Positions 22,690-34,010 of a stretch of DNA of 64,000 nucleotides are shown in pieces. Positions within the stretch are counted from its first letter, which is position 1, and each line of letters opens with the position of its first letter. The translations under genes and the position numbers were made by a program. The notes beneath the pieces are model-generated. The model ran no database searches. It saw only the letters and a program-made list of their open reading frames with translations, and had not been told where the DNA came from. This stretch comes from Dipteris shenzhenensis (taxonomy: Eukaryota > Polypodiophyta > Polypodiopsida > Gleicheniales). The DNA lies in assembly GCA_047967505.1 (NCBI GenBank), contig CM106538.1. One strand, given 5' to 3'.

Positions 22690-24294
22690 CTCACGACCTC
22701 CACAGAGATATGCTCCATCTCTAGATTATGTCATGTTGACAGATTGTGGTGAGCCTTCATGCTTTGAGGATGCTATGTCTAGGAATGAAAAGCATAAGTG
22801 GGAGAAGGCTATGCAGTCAGAGATGGATTCTTTGACGAAGAATGCTACTTGGGATTTGGTTTATTTGCCCAAAGGAAAGCATGCATTGCCATGCAAATGG
22901 GTTTACAAGTTGAAGATGTCTCCAGCAGATGCATTGCCTAAGTATAAGGCAAGGTTGGTAGCCAAGGGTTTTAAGCAAGAGAAGGGTATCGACTTTGATG
23001 AGATCTTTTCCCTAGTGGTGAAGATGACTACCCTTCGTACAGTGCTTGCATTAGTTGCCAAAGAGGACATGGAGCTTGTCCAAATGGATGTAAAAACAGC
23101 TTTTCTACATGGAGATCTTCATGAGAACATCTATATGCACCAGCTAGAGGGGTTTGTTGTGCAAGGCAAAGAATGGATGGTATGCAAGCTTCAGAAAAGC
23201 CTTTATGGGTTAAAGCAGGCTCCTAGGGAGTGGTACCATAAGTTTGATGCATCTATGTGATCCCAAGGGTACACACGAAGTGAGATAGGTCATTGCCTCT
23301 ACACAAAGAAGGCATCAAAAGGTAGCCTTCTTATTTTGATTTTATATGTTGATGACATGCTTATTGCTGGGAAATCTACTTTGGATGTGGATGCCTTGAA
23401 GAAAAGGTTGCATGAGACCTTTAACATGAAAGATTTGGGTGATGCTAGTCACATACTTGGCATGAGAATTGTTCGGGATAGGAACAAGAAACTCCTTCAT
23501 TTGTCACAGAAAGAGTACATTAGCAAGGTACTTGAGTGTTTCAAGGGGAAGTCCATAAGTACTCTGTTACCTCCATATGTGAAACTCAGAGCGACAGCCC
23601 TAAGTCAGATGAGGAGCGGGTTGAAATGGCAAAGATACCTTATGCATTCGCAGCAGGAAGCTTGATGTATGCCATGGTTGCTACACATCCAGATATTGCT
23701 TTTGCAGTGGGAGCTATTAGCAGGTATATGGCAAATCCTGGCAAGAAGCGTTGGGAGGCAGTGAAAGATATCATGAGATACTTGAATGATGGTACAAAGA
23801 ACATGTGCATTTTCTTTGGGAGGAAGGACACATCTGTTGTTGGATATGTAGATGCTGATTTTGCAGGGAATGTAGACACCAGGAGGTCTACTACAGGATA
23901 TCTATTCTCATTCACTGGAGGTGCAGTTTCATGGGTCTCTCGTTTGCAGCCATGTACAGCTTTGTCTACCATTGAGGTAGAGTATGTTGCAGCCACTGAG
24001 GCATGCAAGGAAGCTATATGGCTTACTCGTCTAGTGGGAGACTTGAGCATTGCAAGAGAAGTTCCAGTTTTGCACTGTGACAGTCAAAGTGCCATCCAGT
24101 TGGCACGGAATCCTATCTTCCATGCGAAGACAAAGCATATTGATGTGAGGTATCACTTCATCAAAGAGGTGATTGAAGACAAGCGCATCCAGCTTGTCAA
24201 GGTTCACACAGATGAGAACCCTGCAAATCTTCTTACAAAGAGTCTTTCCTCAAAGTGGTTTCCACATTGCAAAGTATTGATGGGTGTCGGATGA
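22690..24294 (+). pseudogene. Copia reverse transcriptase and RNase H
   Basis: The RT part begins WEKAMQSEMDSLTKNATWDL and includes CKWVYKLKMSP, ARLVAKGFKQ, VQMDVKTAFLHGDL, SLYGLKQAPREWY and the catalytic LYVDDMLIAG (23,341-23,370). A stop after KFDASM (23,258) and a frameshift near 23,560-23,600 interrupt it. RNase H follows with YVDADFAGN, RSTTGYLF, ALSTIEVEYVAATEACKEA and KHIDVRYHFIKE. The frame closes at 24,292-24,294. It would copy the element RNA into DNA; the two lesions suggest this copy cannot. Confidence 0.95.
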
Positions 24295-24348
24295 CATTAG
24301 GATGCCCATCTTCTCCCTTGAAGGCACATTGGCCTTTACGTGGGAGGT

Positions 24349-24496
24349 TATTGGGGTAAAGGCCAATGGCCTAGTATATACCCCTTTGTACCATACATAC
24401 ATAATAAGAGCTTACCTTGATCTCGGTGAGTTAGCACCCACAATTTCGGTGTTCTCCCTTTCTTTGTTGCTCTCCGATAAGACCTCCTCTCCATCA
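24349..24496 (+). repeat. Copia 3' LTR
   Basis: Same as the 5' LTR apart from about six substitutions; it starts TATTGGGG, so the canonical TG is mutated. A short purine stretch (GTGGGAGG) just before it is the likely polypurine tract. Followed by the duplicated ATCCA. Confidence 0.95.
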
Positions 24497-25400
24497 ATCC
24501 ACAACCTTGGCTTCTGTGTTCCTCAAATTATACCAACCCACCCATAAGAAATTGTACAGTCGGTGCCGTCTGCAAACACTGAGTCCAGTAACTTCCCCTA
24601 TGGATGAATTGGGAGCCGCATCATAGTGAGGATTGCTGCCTGAGAGTGCATAAAGTAATGCAAAGCCTCTACCACAAAGAGGAAGAGAAAGGGAGAGAGG
24701 GGCAACCTTGATGAAGTGAGCAAGAAAGAGTAAAGACCTCTCCTATGTGACCATCAATAAGCATCTAATAGAGACTCCCTGTATACATGGTCGAAATCCC
24801 CTGAATCCATATGTCTGAAAAGCCGGACCTTTGCATGGTGTCCTCTAGAAAAGACCAATCCACCCTATCATAAGCCTTCTCAAAATACAAAAGAATGATC
24901 ATGATAGGTTGAGACTCCTCTCGAGCCCCAACCAAATGCCTCTCAAAAGGTCAAGACATTGTGCAAAATACTAGGTTCCTGAACAAAACTTATCTACTAA
25001 TATCCCCATAAGGCGGGGCCACACCTCAAGACCTTGGCTAAGATCTTGTAAGCAGTGCCCAAAGTAATCAGTCTACATTGGTGAATGTTTGATCTATCGG
25101 TCCCCTTCAAGATTAAACAAATTGAACATTAACTCAAGGACTATAAAAGAGAGCCCAAGTCAAAAATATCTTGAAAATCCAATCAAAGGGGGTGGTGAAT
25201 GTTCTCTAATAAACACCTAAAAATGTCAGTGTCGTTCCATCCTTCCTAGAGGGAACTTTTGAGGAGGGAGGGCCTCCAAAAGCTCCTCATCGGTGAAAGG
25301 TGTCTCCACCTACCTACTCATACTCAAAGAGATTACTGTCCGGATATGAGCCGAAATTGCATCCCGGGCTATAAGGACCTAAGGACCTACGGGTACTCCT
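24497..25400 (-). pseudogene. LINE reverse transcriptase, right half of copia target
   Basis: Minus-strand frames carry TPFTDEELLEAL (about 25,310-25,270), ITLGTAYKILAKVL (about 25,070-25,030) and an LSPFLFLFVVEALHYFM tract (about 24,700-24,650). These correspond to the start of the LINE fingers domain, the palm entry and motif C-adjacent blocks of plant L1-type RT. Many stops and deletions; the FADD box is not preserved. It joins the post-RT piece at 19,936-20,425 once the copia element is disregarded. Confidence 0.7.
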
Positions 25401-26030
25401 CCTCAGACTAGAAGACCTACTAATAGAAGTTTATTTATGGTCATCTCTAGGATCTCCTATGGTTCCGAGTGAGTGCGACTATCCACTCGCATCTCATAGC
25501 TATTGCAGCTACACCCTTGCCAAATGGGGGCTTGTGGTATGAAAAAAATTGCATGGTCATACTATCTTCTTGCTATCACGACCCTGTGTGAGAAGAAGGG
25601 CAGCAGCATCTTCTCTGCCTCCAAAAACATGTCTTCTTCAAAACCCAATTGGTTTTTCTTTAGTTTCTCTTCATTCCCTTGACTAGTTGCCCTAAAAATT
25701 CACTAGTAGGTAGCCCATAGGCTCGCCTAAGTGCACCTCATACCGTTTTTGAAATGGTGGCTCCAACAAGTTGTATCATCAGAAATGGCGTGGGATAGGG
25801 CGAGTGTAACCACGGGCTGTAGAGGCCATAATCCTTCAATTCCTCTCAAGTGGAAGTGTGCCTTAACTAGGGGAATCTACACCTGAAAGGGCTGGAGCAA
25901 TGGTTCAGAGATGAAAGAGAACAAGCACTTGGAAATTTCCTGGGAAGAAGAGGAAGAAAAGCTTCAAAAACTTCATGGTGAAGAAGATGATGACATGGCA
26001 CTCAAGGAGGTCTCAAGGAGAGTGAACCAA

Positions 26031-26045
26031 GGCTCTGATAACACA
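26031..26045 (-). promoter_or_regulatory. Primer-binding site next to minus-strand LTR
   Basis: On the minus strand TGTGTTATCAGAGCC follows the LTR end directly, close to the initiator tRNA-Met complement. It shows that 26,046-26,342 is the 5' LTR of a minus-strand element. Confidence 0.8.
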
Positions 26046-26342
26046 TGTTGGAGTTGCAAGAAGGATTGAGCAAGTGAAGCAAAAGAGAGAGAGATTATTC
26101 AAGAGAGACAGGCCCAATATATAGGCTCCAGTTATATCCAATAGTGACATCGCATGTGAGCTCAGTAGAGCATCTAGATCCACAAATCTCTCAATCAGTT
26201 CCATGATTCTCTCAATCACACACCACACACCTAGATTCACTCAATCACACCTACTGACACATATCCAGACACACCATGTGTTCACGCACTCACAACCTTA
26301 GACCTTAGGACTCTAGATCCCATTACATCAATTTGTCCTTCA
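26046..26342 (-). repeat. 5' LTR of a second LTR family, minus strand
   Basis: On the minus strand it begins TGAAGGACAAATTGATG and ends CTTGCAACTCCAACA. It matches 31,254-31,535 (+ strand) along its whole length with moderate changes. A TATA-like CCTATATATTGG is present. The internal region expected at lower coordinates is lost within a few hundred bases and replaced by LINE sequence. Confidence 0.9.
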
Positions 26343-28910
26343 CGTTTTAATGCCTCTAGCCAGGAGACCTTAGCGGGCCTTGGCTTAGTAAAGCAGGAAT
26401 CCCAGATATTTGTAATACTTTCCTAAATACTTTTAAGGCATAAAAGTTTAGGATCAGCTTTAAACCATGAAGAGGAACGTCTCCCCATCCCAAAGTTTCA
26501 TTATAGGGAGACAGGCTTATGGTCCGAAAGGAACAAGCCTAGATGAGTCCGTTTAGTAATAGCGGGCACCTCACTCAACAAATCCTAATATAAGTAGATT
26601 CTGTCTAGTCTTCCTTCTCTTCTATTGAGGCCTGTTTGACTATTGCACCACGTGAAAATGCCCTCTTTGCCCATGTCAACCAAATGCAATTTCTCTTTCA
26701 AGTTTTCCCAGACATCTCTTTCTAAACTTTTAACAACACAACTAACCCTTTTTCCATCCATTTGTCCTTGACTGTTTTCACCATGTTGAAATCTCCAAGG
26801 AGGAAGCCTCTTTCCCCTACAACATCTAGAGATTCCCAAGTGCTCTTTCTTTCATGATAACTAATAGAGGCATAGATGGAGGTAACCAAAAAATGTTTTC
26901 CTTTAAACATAATAGATGAAGAGACCCATCTACCTTGAATATCCACCTGCTTACTAAGGATACATCCCGGGAAAGAACTCCTACAACAGTCCCTCCTTTT
27001 CCATCCTCATGGTTAGTGACAAACCAAGTTCTTCTTTTGTCTATTTTTTTCAGTCTTTCCTGAAGAGTGAGGCCAGACACTTTTACCTCATGAAGTGCTA
27101 GGAACATTAGTAAAAGAGAATTGACTCTCAGCCAGAAAGCAAGCTCCTCACTTCTACTAGGGTCAGTTAGACCCCTAACATTGTAGGTGAGGGGAGAGAC
27201 TATTTACTTACCATTCTTCTTAGATCCCTTTTTAGCCTTGGGATTTAGGCTATCACATTGAGGACTTCCTATTTAAGATTGTCTTCTTTTGTTTTGCACA
27301 ACCATAAAAGCAATGTTCTGAGAAGGAGTTTCCTTGACCTCTTGGGTTGCCTTGGGGAGCTCCTCTTTAGATTCAGTACCTTCCATATTTTCTGAACTTC
27401 TAGAAATATCCTCTTCAAAATCCTTTGCCCAGCCAGGGTCAAATTCATTGTCTTGCATCTTGTCCTGATTTTCTCTTATCCACTCTTTGGTCTCATTTTT
27501 AGCTAGAGCTTCAAAAGAGTTCTTAGTGAGAGGAGTTAGAGGGGACTTACTCAGCACTTTGGTTGGAGGAGTAACTTTGGGATTGGAGGGAGATCCCTCA
27601 CCTAGAGGAGTCTTTTCAGAACTAAAAACAAGAGCCTTAGGTACCCATTTTTTAGTTGGTGGAATAAGAGGCTTGGGAGTGGGAAGGGTCTGCGGTTTGG
27701 TCTTACCCTTCTTCTAGGGACAATTTTTCACTGAATGATTTGCGAGTCCACAAAGAAAGCAGGAGTTAGGGAGGTTTTTGTACATCAACTGCTGCTGATC
27801 TCTAGAGACACTCCCATTCATATTTAGGATCACTAAAGAGTTAGGCATTTCCTCAGCAATGTCCATCTGAATGTAGATCTGGGGGTTTCCCCTTGGGTTG
27901 ATAAAGTTTTTCACTTGTACATCTAGTACCTTACAGAGAGCTGGAAGTTGATTGCAGAGGGACAAAGGAAGATCAGGTAATTCAACACAAATGGGTATTT
28001 TGGTGGATCTTTGTTTGTTTGGAGAAAATCATGCATTGACCAAGAGAGATACAATGGCTGATCCAAAGACCGTGTTGTAGTGCCCTTGTTGGCATATCAA
28101 CCCGTTCAAACAAGAAGACAATGTAACTCTTCCTAAAAAATCAGATGTTTGTTCCAGCCAATCCTTTCCTCAACTAGTTTTCACGTATCCATGATACAAT
28201 AACTGCTAGAGGCAGATACCCAACAACTCCTTAGACTTAGAAAGGAGATTGTCGTTAAGTGTGACAGTGACATGCGTACCTAAATCAAAGACTACGCTGC
28301 TCGACTAGCATGAGCGTTCTCTTTTGGAAGTGAGCATGCGCTTTTCGGATGGCTTCCTCCCTCTATAGGGCCTGAGGGGAGAGTTTGGGGACCTGGTCGT
28401 CTTGCGTTTTCTGCGGGACTTCAACTGCCTTGGCAGTTTCTTTCATCCTTTCTCTCAAGGTCTTCTCCACTTCCAGGACTTGTTCCGTTGTTGCTAGCTT
28501 CATTGGTTCCTCTGTCTGCATAGCTATTAGTGGACTCTCCTGTGTTTTTTTCTCCGCCTGCGGGTGCATAGCTCACTCACCTTCATCGTCTTGTCTTTGG
28601 AGGGGAAAAGTCACGGACTCTTATGCGTAGGAAGGGCGAGGAACAAATCTTGATCTGGCGGGAAGGGAGAAGAAGCCTCTCCTTGTCGTCTGAGCTCCTG
28701 CCGCGTACGTTGTCTTTGCACTCCTCCTGCCTCTGTTGGCATGCCAGTCCCTGTGGATGAGGTACTTACCCTCTTCTTGATCATCTCATTCAAGTTGATA
28801 ACCATAACCACCTCCTCGTCCTCTTGTATGGGAGCTACTTCCCCCTCTTTTGTTGATTGGAAAGCAGCCTGGGTTGGCAGGGAGAGGTTCTCTGTCATCT
28901 TCAACATAAA
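26343..28910 (-). pseudogene. LINE (family D): ORF1 with zinc knuckle, and endonuclease
   Basis: ORF1 starts near 28,907 (MLKMTENLSLPTQAAFQ). With frameshifts it runs through NFINPRGNPQIYIQMDIAEE (about 27,910-27,850) to the zinc knuckle CFLCGLANHSVKNCP (about 27,764-27,720). It continues as an acidic tail to AFMVVQNKRRQ (about 27,310-27,275). The endonuclease follows: LALHEVKVSG (about 27,100), GFLLGDFNMVKTVKD (about 26,804-26,760), TWCNSQTG, LDRIY and SDHKPVSL (about 26,545-26,520). ORF1 binds element RNA and the endonuclease nicks the target. RT is missing; the minus-strand LTR at 26,046-26,342 abuts the break. Confidence 0.75.
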
Positions 28911-29169
28911 AACCGAAGTCTGGAGCTCATACTAGTGAAAATGCTTTGTTTGTCTTGTTTAGACGTCAGGGGAGGGAACTCAGCGTCATTAAAGAGTAGG
29001 TTATTCTAGCCTGAGAGTTGTCCTTTCAATCCCAGATCCTGTACTAGTTTTGTCTGGAGTTCATGCTTAAGATGAGAGAGAGTATGATGTAGATAGGCAT
29101 TCCCATCCCCATCACCTCCATCGCCATCACCCTCCTCCATCTCTCTCCAATCTAAGAGCACATTTTTTA

Positions 29170-29950
29170 GCAGCAGCAGATATCAGATGCCAGAGTCACC
29201 TCCTCCCAAGGAGAGGCCTCAAGGCATGGTCCCCTATAGTAGGTAGAAGTGATGGGGTATGTATTTCAAGATTGGGATCCTGAACATGTATGCCCTTGCT
29301 TGTAGAGTGCCCTTCTTTCTGCAAGCATATTCTTGAGAGCCTCCTAGATGTTGACTCTTGGGTTGTTGGAGGTGACTTCAATAACCTAGAGGTTGAGAAG
29401 GACAAGCAAGTAGGAGCCTCTTTTTAAGAGATGCCCGTAGCTGAAAGGAGCTAGTGGGAGTAGCTCATTTTTGCAATCAGTGGTCATGATCCATGGAGAG
29501 AGGTCTCTAGAGTTTCTAGATTTCCCGATAGCCTTTTCTTCTTTGGCCAGTAGAGGCTGATGGCCTATTAGAACAACTTGATAGGTCCTATGTGCGAGAC
29601 TGGGCAATGCACAAAGGGGGAACATGGGTATCCGGTAGGTACGATGATGTTAGACCACTCCCGCATTGTGCTTCACCTAGAATAGACCCATCATGGACTT
29701 CCATAGATGGGGGTCCAAATCATACTTTGCTTCAGAAGGAGGAGGTGCAATAGGCCATGATAGAGATTTGGTAGTAGTGTCAAAGAGCCCTCTTGGGGGT
29801 GGTTGGGCTACATGGGTGGCAAACACGATTCAAAGGAATACTGAGGAGCCCCAGTCCTCCTAAGCTTTTCATTGGTGCATGCTCTTTAGGAGCATGAGAT
29901 CAGCCGTAAGATGGAATCTGGCTTCCATAGATTGACTTAGAGAGCAGGAC
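29170..29950 (+). pseudogene. LINE endonuclease fragment, + strand
   Basis: A + frame reads VDSWVVGGDFNNLEVEKDKQ (about 29,348-29,407), the GDFN motif of LINE endonucleases, followed by a decayed tract. The head of this LINE lies back to back with the family D LINE on the minus strand. Its RT probably continues at 31,536-32,785, beyond an LTR insertion. Confidence 0.6.
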
Positions 29951-29955
29951 TAGTA

Positions 29956-30180
29956 TCATAGTGGCTTACATACCATTATGATAGTGTATGGCTCAACCTT
30001 TAGGCCATAAAGATTCGTCGGGTTCAGTATCATATAACTAGAGGTGTGAAGCTTCATTTGGTCTGAGGCTTGCACTGAGTCTTCTACTTCCAAGTACCTT
30101 TGATTACGCAGCAAATGCCCTCTACTTGATGCTTTTTGGAGTGAGGTAGCAACCCTCCAAAGTTCCTTTGCATTCTGCAA
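29956..30180 (-). pseudogene. Possible copia-type gag fragment
   Basis: The minus frame NAKELWRVATSLQKASSRGH then LLRNQRYLEVEDSVQAS resembles the copia gag (UBN2) stretch that has 'W..L...........L...L..L.M.EG.SV'. It is short and isolated, so the call is tentative. If right, it belongs to another LTR element than the one that ends at 31,535, because that one is on the + strand. Confidence 0.35.
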
Positions 30181-30399
30181 GCATTTCTAGACTATTTTTG
30201 AAGGTTGATGCTACACTAAATGCTAAGGTGATGCTTGAGGAGTCAAAGTACAGATCAGAGATTCAGAGATTGCTTTTTCAGTTGTGAGAATGCTCTTTGA
30301 AGTTCAGTTTAATGCATTTTTCATAATTTATATTGAGGTTATGATACTTTGAAGTGGATTTCAAGTCATACTATCTTGTTGACTAGTTGACTAGTTGAC

Positions 30400-31253
30400 T
30401 AGTGTGGGTTGACTACTATGACAAGAGCTTTCATGAAGGAAGAATATATCATGACTTGCATGATGATTTCCGATGGACATGATTGGAACAAAGGTTTCAA
30501 CTACAACCATTATGATTCTTATTTTGAAGATGCCTTAGTTATGGTTTTAGTGTCTTTCATGATGTATGAAATGTACTTGCATTTGGTTGACTATACCTTG
30601 CCATACAATCATGACCACCTCTTGTACAAGAGTAGACACTACCCTTGCATGACAAGTGGTAAGACCCTCTTCAGTCCATATGATTCACAAAATGTTTTTA
30701 AGGCTTGGACACTCAAAGAAGGTGAATGACTACAAGGATCTTGTATTGCAGAATATGGACAAGATACATTAAAGAGTGTAGAGAAGGATAAAGAGCAAAG
30801 GAGTTATAAGATTGGCTACATCAAGAACCTCTCCAATGACAGTGAACCTCACACTATGGTAGCTTGGAAGAGAAGAAGGAAAAGGACAAGATATGCCATC
30901 AAAGGGGGGTATTTCCCCACATCTTCCACTTAGAATGTTTTTGTGTGTGTGGTCAATTAGGGTTCTCTGCCTTGGGATGTCCCCCTCAAATGATTGTTAG
31001 TCTTATGTGTTACCTTGTTGGATCTAAGGGTATTCCCATGCATAGTCATTGTCTATCTCCCAATTGTAAACCAACAAACCAAAGTCAGAGTGAGATCATG
31101 TTGATGAGGATGCCCAAATGATTCTACTGCTGCTGATGCAACTAGAGTGAGTACTAGGTTATGGATCATGTGTGTTGCCACTAGAGGTGGGCAAGCCATG
31201 AAGTTTCCCATGGACTACTGTTAGGGTTGAGGTCATCAATTTGTAGGGGGGAA
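30400..31253 (+). other. Internal region of LTR element upstream of 3' LTR
   Basis: Unrecognised sequence that ends with GTAGGGGGGAA (31,243-31,253), a polypurine tract directly before an LTR. A 106-codon open frame at 30,409-30,729, rich in Met, Tyr and His, shows no known domain. Its 5' boundary is uncertain and no matching 5' LTR is seen on this side. Confidence 0.5.
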
Positions 31254-31535
31254 TGAAGGACAAATTGATGTAATGAGGTCTAAGGTTGTGAGTGTGTGAA
31301 CACATGTTGTGCCTGGATGGGTGTCAGTAGATGTGATTGAGTGAATCTAGGTGTGTGGTGTGTGATTGAGAGAATCATGGAACTGATTGAGAGATTTGTG
31401 GATCTAGATGCTCTACTGAGCTCACATGTGATGTCACTACTAGATGTAACTGGAGCCTATATATTGGGCCTGTCTCTCTTGAATAAACTCTCTATCTTTT
31501 GCTTCACTTGCTCAATCCTTCTTGCAACTCCAACA
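31254..31535 (+). repeat. 3' LTR of the second LTR family, + strand
   Basis: Starts TGAAGGACAAATTGATG after a polypurine tract and ends CTTGCAACTCCAACA. It is 282 bp, the inverted counterpart of 26,046-26,342. It lies between LINE endonuclease (29.2-29.9 kb) and LINE RT (from 31,536), so this element split a LINE. Confidence 0.9.
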
Positions 31536-32785
31536 AAAGGAACCCAAAAATTCCTAATGCAGGCTAGGCGTGATAGGGCTAAAATATGAGCTCGCAGAAT
31601 GGATAAGATCAGAGCGATTCACGAATATCAATGATGTAGAGAGGGATGCTAGGGCAGGGGATGTAAGAGCTCAAGAGGAAGTACTCACAGCAGCTAGAAT
31701 CAAGAGCAACTAAAGCTTAATGAGGCAAAATCTTATTTAAGAGAATGGTGGGTAGGAAAAATAGATAAGCTGACCAAGGAATCTTTCAAATTGATCAGGA
31801 GAAAAAGAGCATAGGAAGAAGTTTCTCTGTTGAAAAAGAGTGACAACCTAGTAGCCAACAGATACATTAGGAACGTTCACTTCATCCTCCAACACTTTCA
31901 AAAATTGCTATCTGATGTTATTTTGCCAAATGAGTCTATAGCAAGCCAGGCAACTGTGCAAAGATGCCAGAAGGACTGTCAATAATTTTGATAGTATTTA
32001 CCTTGGAAAACCCCACGTTAGATGAACTCAAACTGGGAGTTGATGTGATGGCTGAGGCTCGAGGGTAAGAAGTCGAGGGAAGATGGCCTTCCTACTGAAT
32101 TCTATAAGGCCTTCTAGGATACTATAGGCCCTCGGCTTCTCCAGGTTTGGAATGAAAGCCTTGTTTTCTCCTCCTTACTTGATCCCATAAACGGGGTAGT
32201 TATCAATCTTATCCCCAAGGAGGGTCCCAGGGATGAACTTAAAAACTGGAGACCCCTCACCATGCTGAATTGTAGTTACAAGATCTTTGCTAAGACCCTC
32301 TCCCTTCACATTCAAAACATATTGGACTCCTGGATCCTCAAGGAACAGAAGGGGTGCATTAAAAGTAGACATCTTCTTGAAGCAATTATCAATGTTTGGG
32401 AAGGGTGTGAGTATGCTAAAGATTCAAAGCAAGACATATGCTTTCTTAAAGTTGACTTTGACAAGGCCTGAGACTGATTGGATTGGGATTTTCTGATACA
32501 GACCTTCTAGGACATGGGTCTTCCTCCAACCTTTGTGTCTTTTATGAGACTGCTCCTCACCAATGCTTCAACCAAAGTGTGTGTCAATGGAGAGATGAGC
32601 CAATCCTTCCCTCTCAAAAGACCTATCAGATAAGGTTGCCCTTACACTCCCCTTCTATTTGCAATTGCTGTGAACTCATTGGGCTGGCTTATTCAAAATC
32701 AAATTGAAAATGGTTCCATTTAAGGTATTGAGCTCCCTTCAAGCAAGCAACTTATTTGCCAACAATTTGCAGAGCACGGGCCTGG
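31536..32785 (+). pseudogene. LINE reverse transcriptase (L1-type), decayed
   Basis: Clear RT blocks appear in one main frame with a few stops: INLIPKEGPRDELKNWRPLT (about 32,201-32,260), NCSYKIFAKTLSLHIQNIL, EQKGCIKSRHLLEAI, CFLKVDFDKA (32,440-32,469), SFMRLLLTNASTKVCVNGE and a GCPYTPLLFAIA tract (about 32,638-32,670). The frame stops being LINE-like just at QQFA, where the catalytic ADD should follow. The enzyme would prime cDNA at the nicked target. Likely the continuation of the + strand LINE starting near 29.2 kb. Confidence 0.85.
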
Positions 32786-33053
32786 CCACATTGAGCATGA
32801 GCATACAGATATAGGTATTGTTCCTAGACCAAGCCACGTATATCCTGCAAAATGCACATCTTCAATGAGTCCAACCGAATGTGTTAAAGACTTAGTAAAA
32901 CTGATGGTGAAGGATGAAGAGGCATGAGTGCCTCTTGTCTTTTGAATTCTGCAAGTCACCTTAGTTGTGGTAGTGAATCTCTTTTTGATTCAAGTGAATG
33001 TAATTTGAGTATGTAAATAATATATAAACTTCTTTTCTGCGCCCAAAAAAAAA
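32786..33053 (+). other. Non-LINE tail with poly(A) fused to the LINE RT
   Basis: Straight after QQFA the same frame continues EHGPGHIEHEHTDIGIVPRP then SHVYPAKCTSSMSPTECVKD then LVKLMVKDEEA and a stop (32,927-32,929). An AT-rich, UTR-like stretch follows, ending in an A-run (33,043-33,052). This resembles the C-terminal end, 3' UTR and poly(A) of a cellular mRNA that I cannot identify. I infer a chimeric retrocopy. A short 25-bp direct repeat (GTGCTCTTAAAT) follows at 33,054-33,103. Confidence 0.5.
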
Positions 33054-33355
33054 AGTGCTCTTAAATCAAAGGAAAAAACGTGCTCTTAAATAAAAGGAAA
33101 ATCAATTGCCCATCCTACCACATCCCTTGAAGAATAAGTTGTTCTGGTTGCTACTCTTGCGGTTGCTGCCCATGCACGATCATGAAGTCTGTTCACATAC
33201 CAACTCACCATGGTCCAACTCATGGGAAGGACGGGAAGTTGGAGAACAAGGACCTCCTATGGGTGGGAGTCTGAATAACAACCATGGATTTTTAAGATTT
33301 TGAAAAGGGTTTGGATGGGGAGTAGTCTGTGTTTGTGCAATGACACACCAAAGGC

Positions 33356-34010
33356 ATGACAGGCTCGATGCCTACCTTTAGGGTCCGTTGCATCATGAAA
33401 GGGACGTCCACACCAAGCAGACTAGCACACTGTTGTAGCGTCAATGTGCAACTGCTTGAGCTAAATCACAGCTACTATGAGGCCTCATCCCCATCTCTCT
33501 GTCAAGAAGCCCATCTGAAAGAAGCCATGTCACCATGGGAAATCCACACTCTCTCCCCTAGGGTCCACCCACTCTTTTATCATGTGAAACATCTGGTCTC
33601 TCATCATGAGATAAAAAAGAATGAAGTCCACTTCCTCTCTCGTGAATGTAAAATTGAAACCCCAAAAAGGGCAAGAGAGGGAGCCAACACATCTCCAAAC
33701 CCTTTGGGGGCTACAGCATCAAAATTGTCACCTCGAAGCAAAAGGGGTAATCTGCATGCCTCAAGTGACCCATGTGCTTGCAATGGAGACACTGACCCAT
33801 AATGCGAGAGACCTAATATCCATGGCAAAACTCTCTCGTATCTAGAGTCTCAAGGAAGATCTCCTTTGGCAAAGGCTTAGGGTACTCAAAAATCACCTCA
33901 AGTCAAGTGACTCCATCATCTACTACCATTGGTTGCTATGTCGATCATGACACTAACACTATGCCAAAGCAACCCTCGATGGAGGGAAGCATAGACCAAT
34001 ACTATTCTTA
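33356..34010 (-). pseudogene. Possible LINE ORF1 fragment with zinc knuckle-like motif
   Basis: A minus frame reads GQCLHCKHMGHLRHADYPFC (about 33,800-33,740), close to the C-X2-C-X4-H-X4-C knuckle of LINE ORF1 proteins but with Asp for the last Cys. Flanking frames show stops. Weak support otherwise. Confidence 0.35.

Larger units (their letters stand above)
20426..24496 (+). mobile_element. Ty1/copia LTR retrotransposon, nearly complete but rearranged
   Basis: Two 148-bp LTRs (20,426-20,573 and 24,349-24,496) differ at about six positions, roughly 96% identity by eye. They are flanked by a perfect 5-bp direct repeat ATCCA (20,421-20,425 and 24,497-24,501). A primer site for initiator tRNA-Met follows the left LTR. 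The domain order is protease, integrase, reverse transcriptase, RNase H, which defines copia. Gag is almost absent: only about 320 bp separate the primer site from the protease frame. The integrase core is replaced by LINE sequence (21,345-21,797), and another foreign segment interrupts the pol at about 22,462-22,680. It cannot make all its own proteins. Confidence 0.95.
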
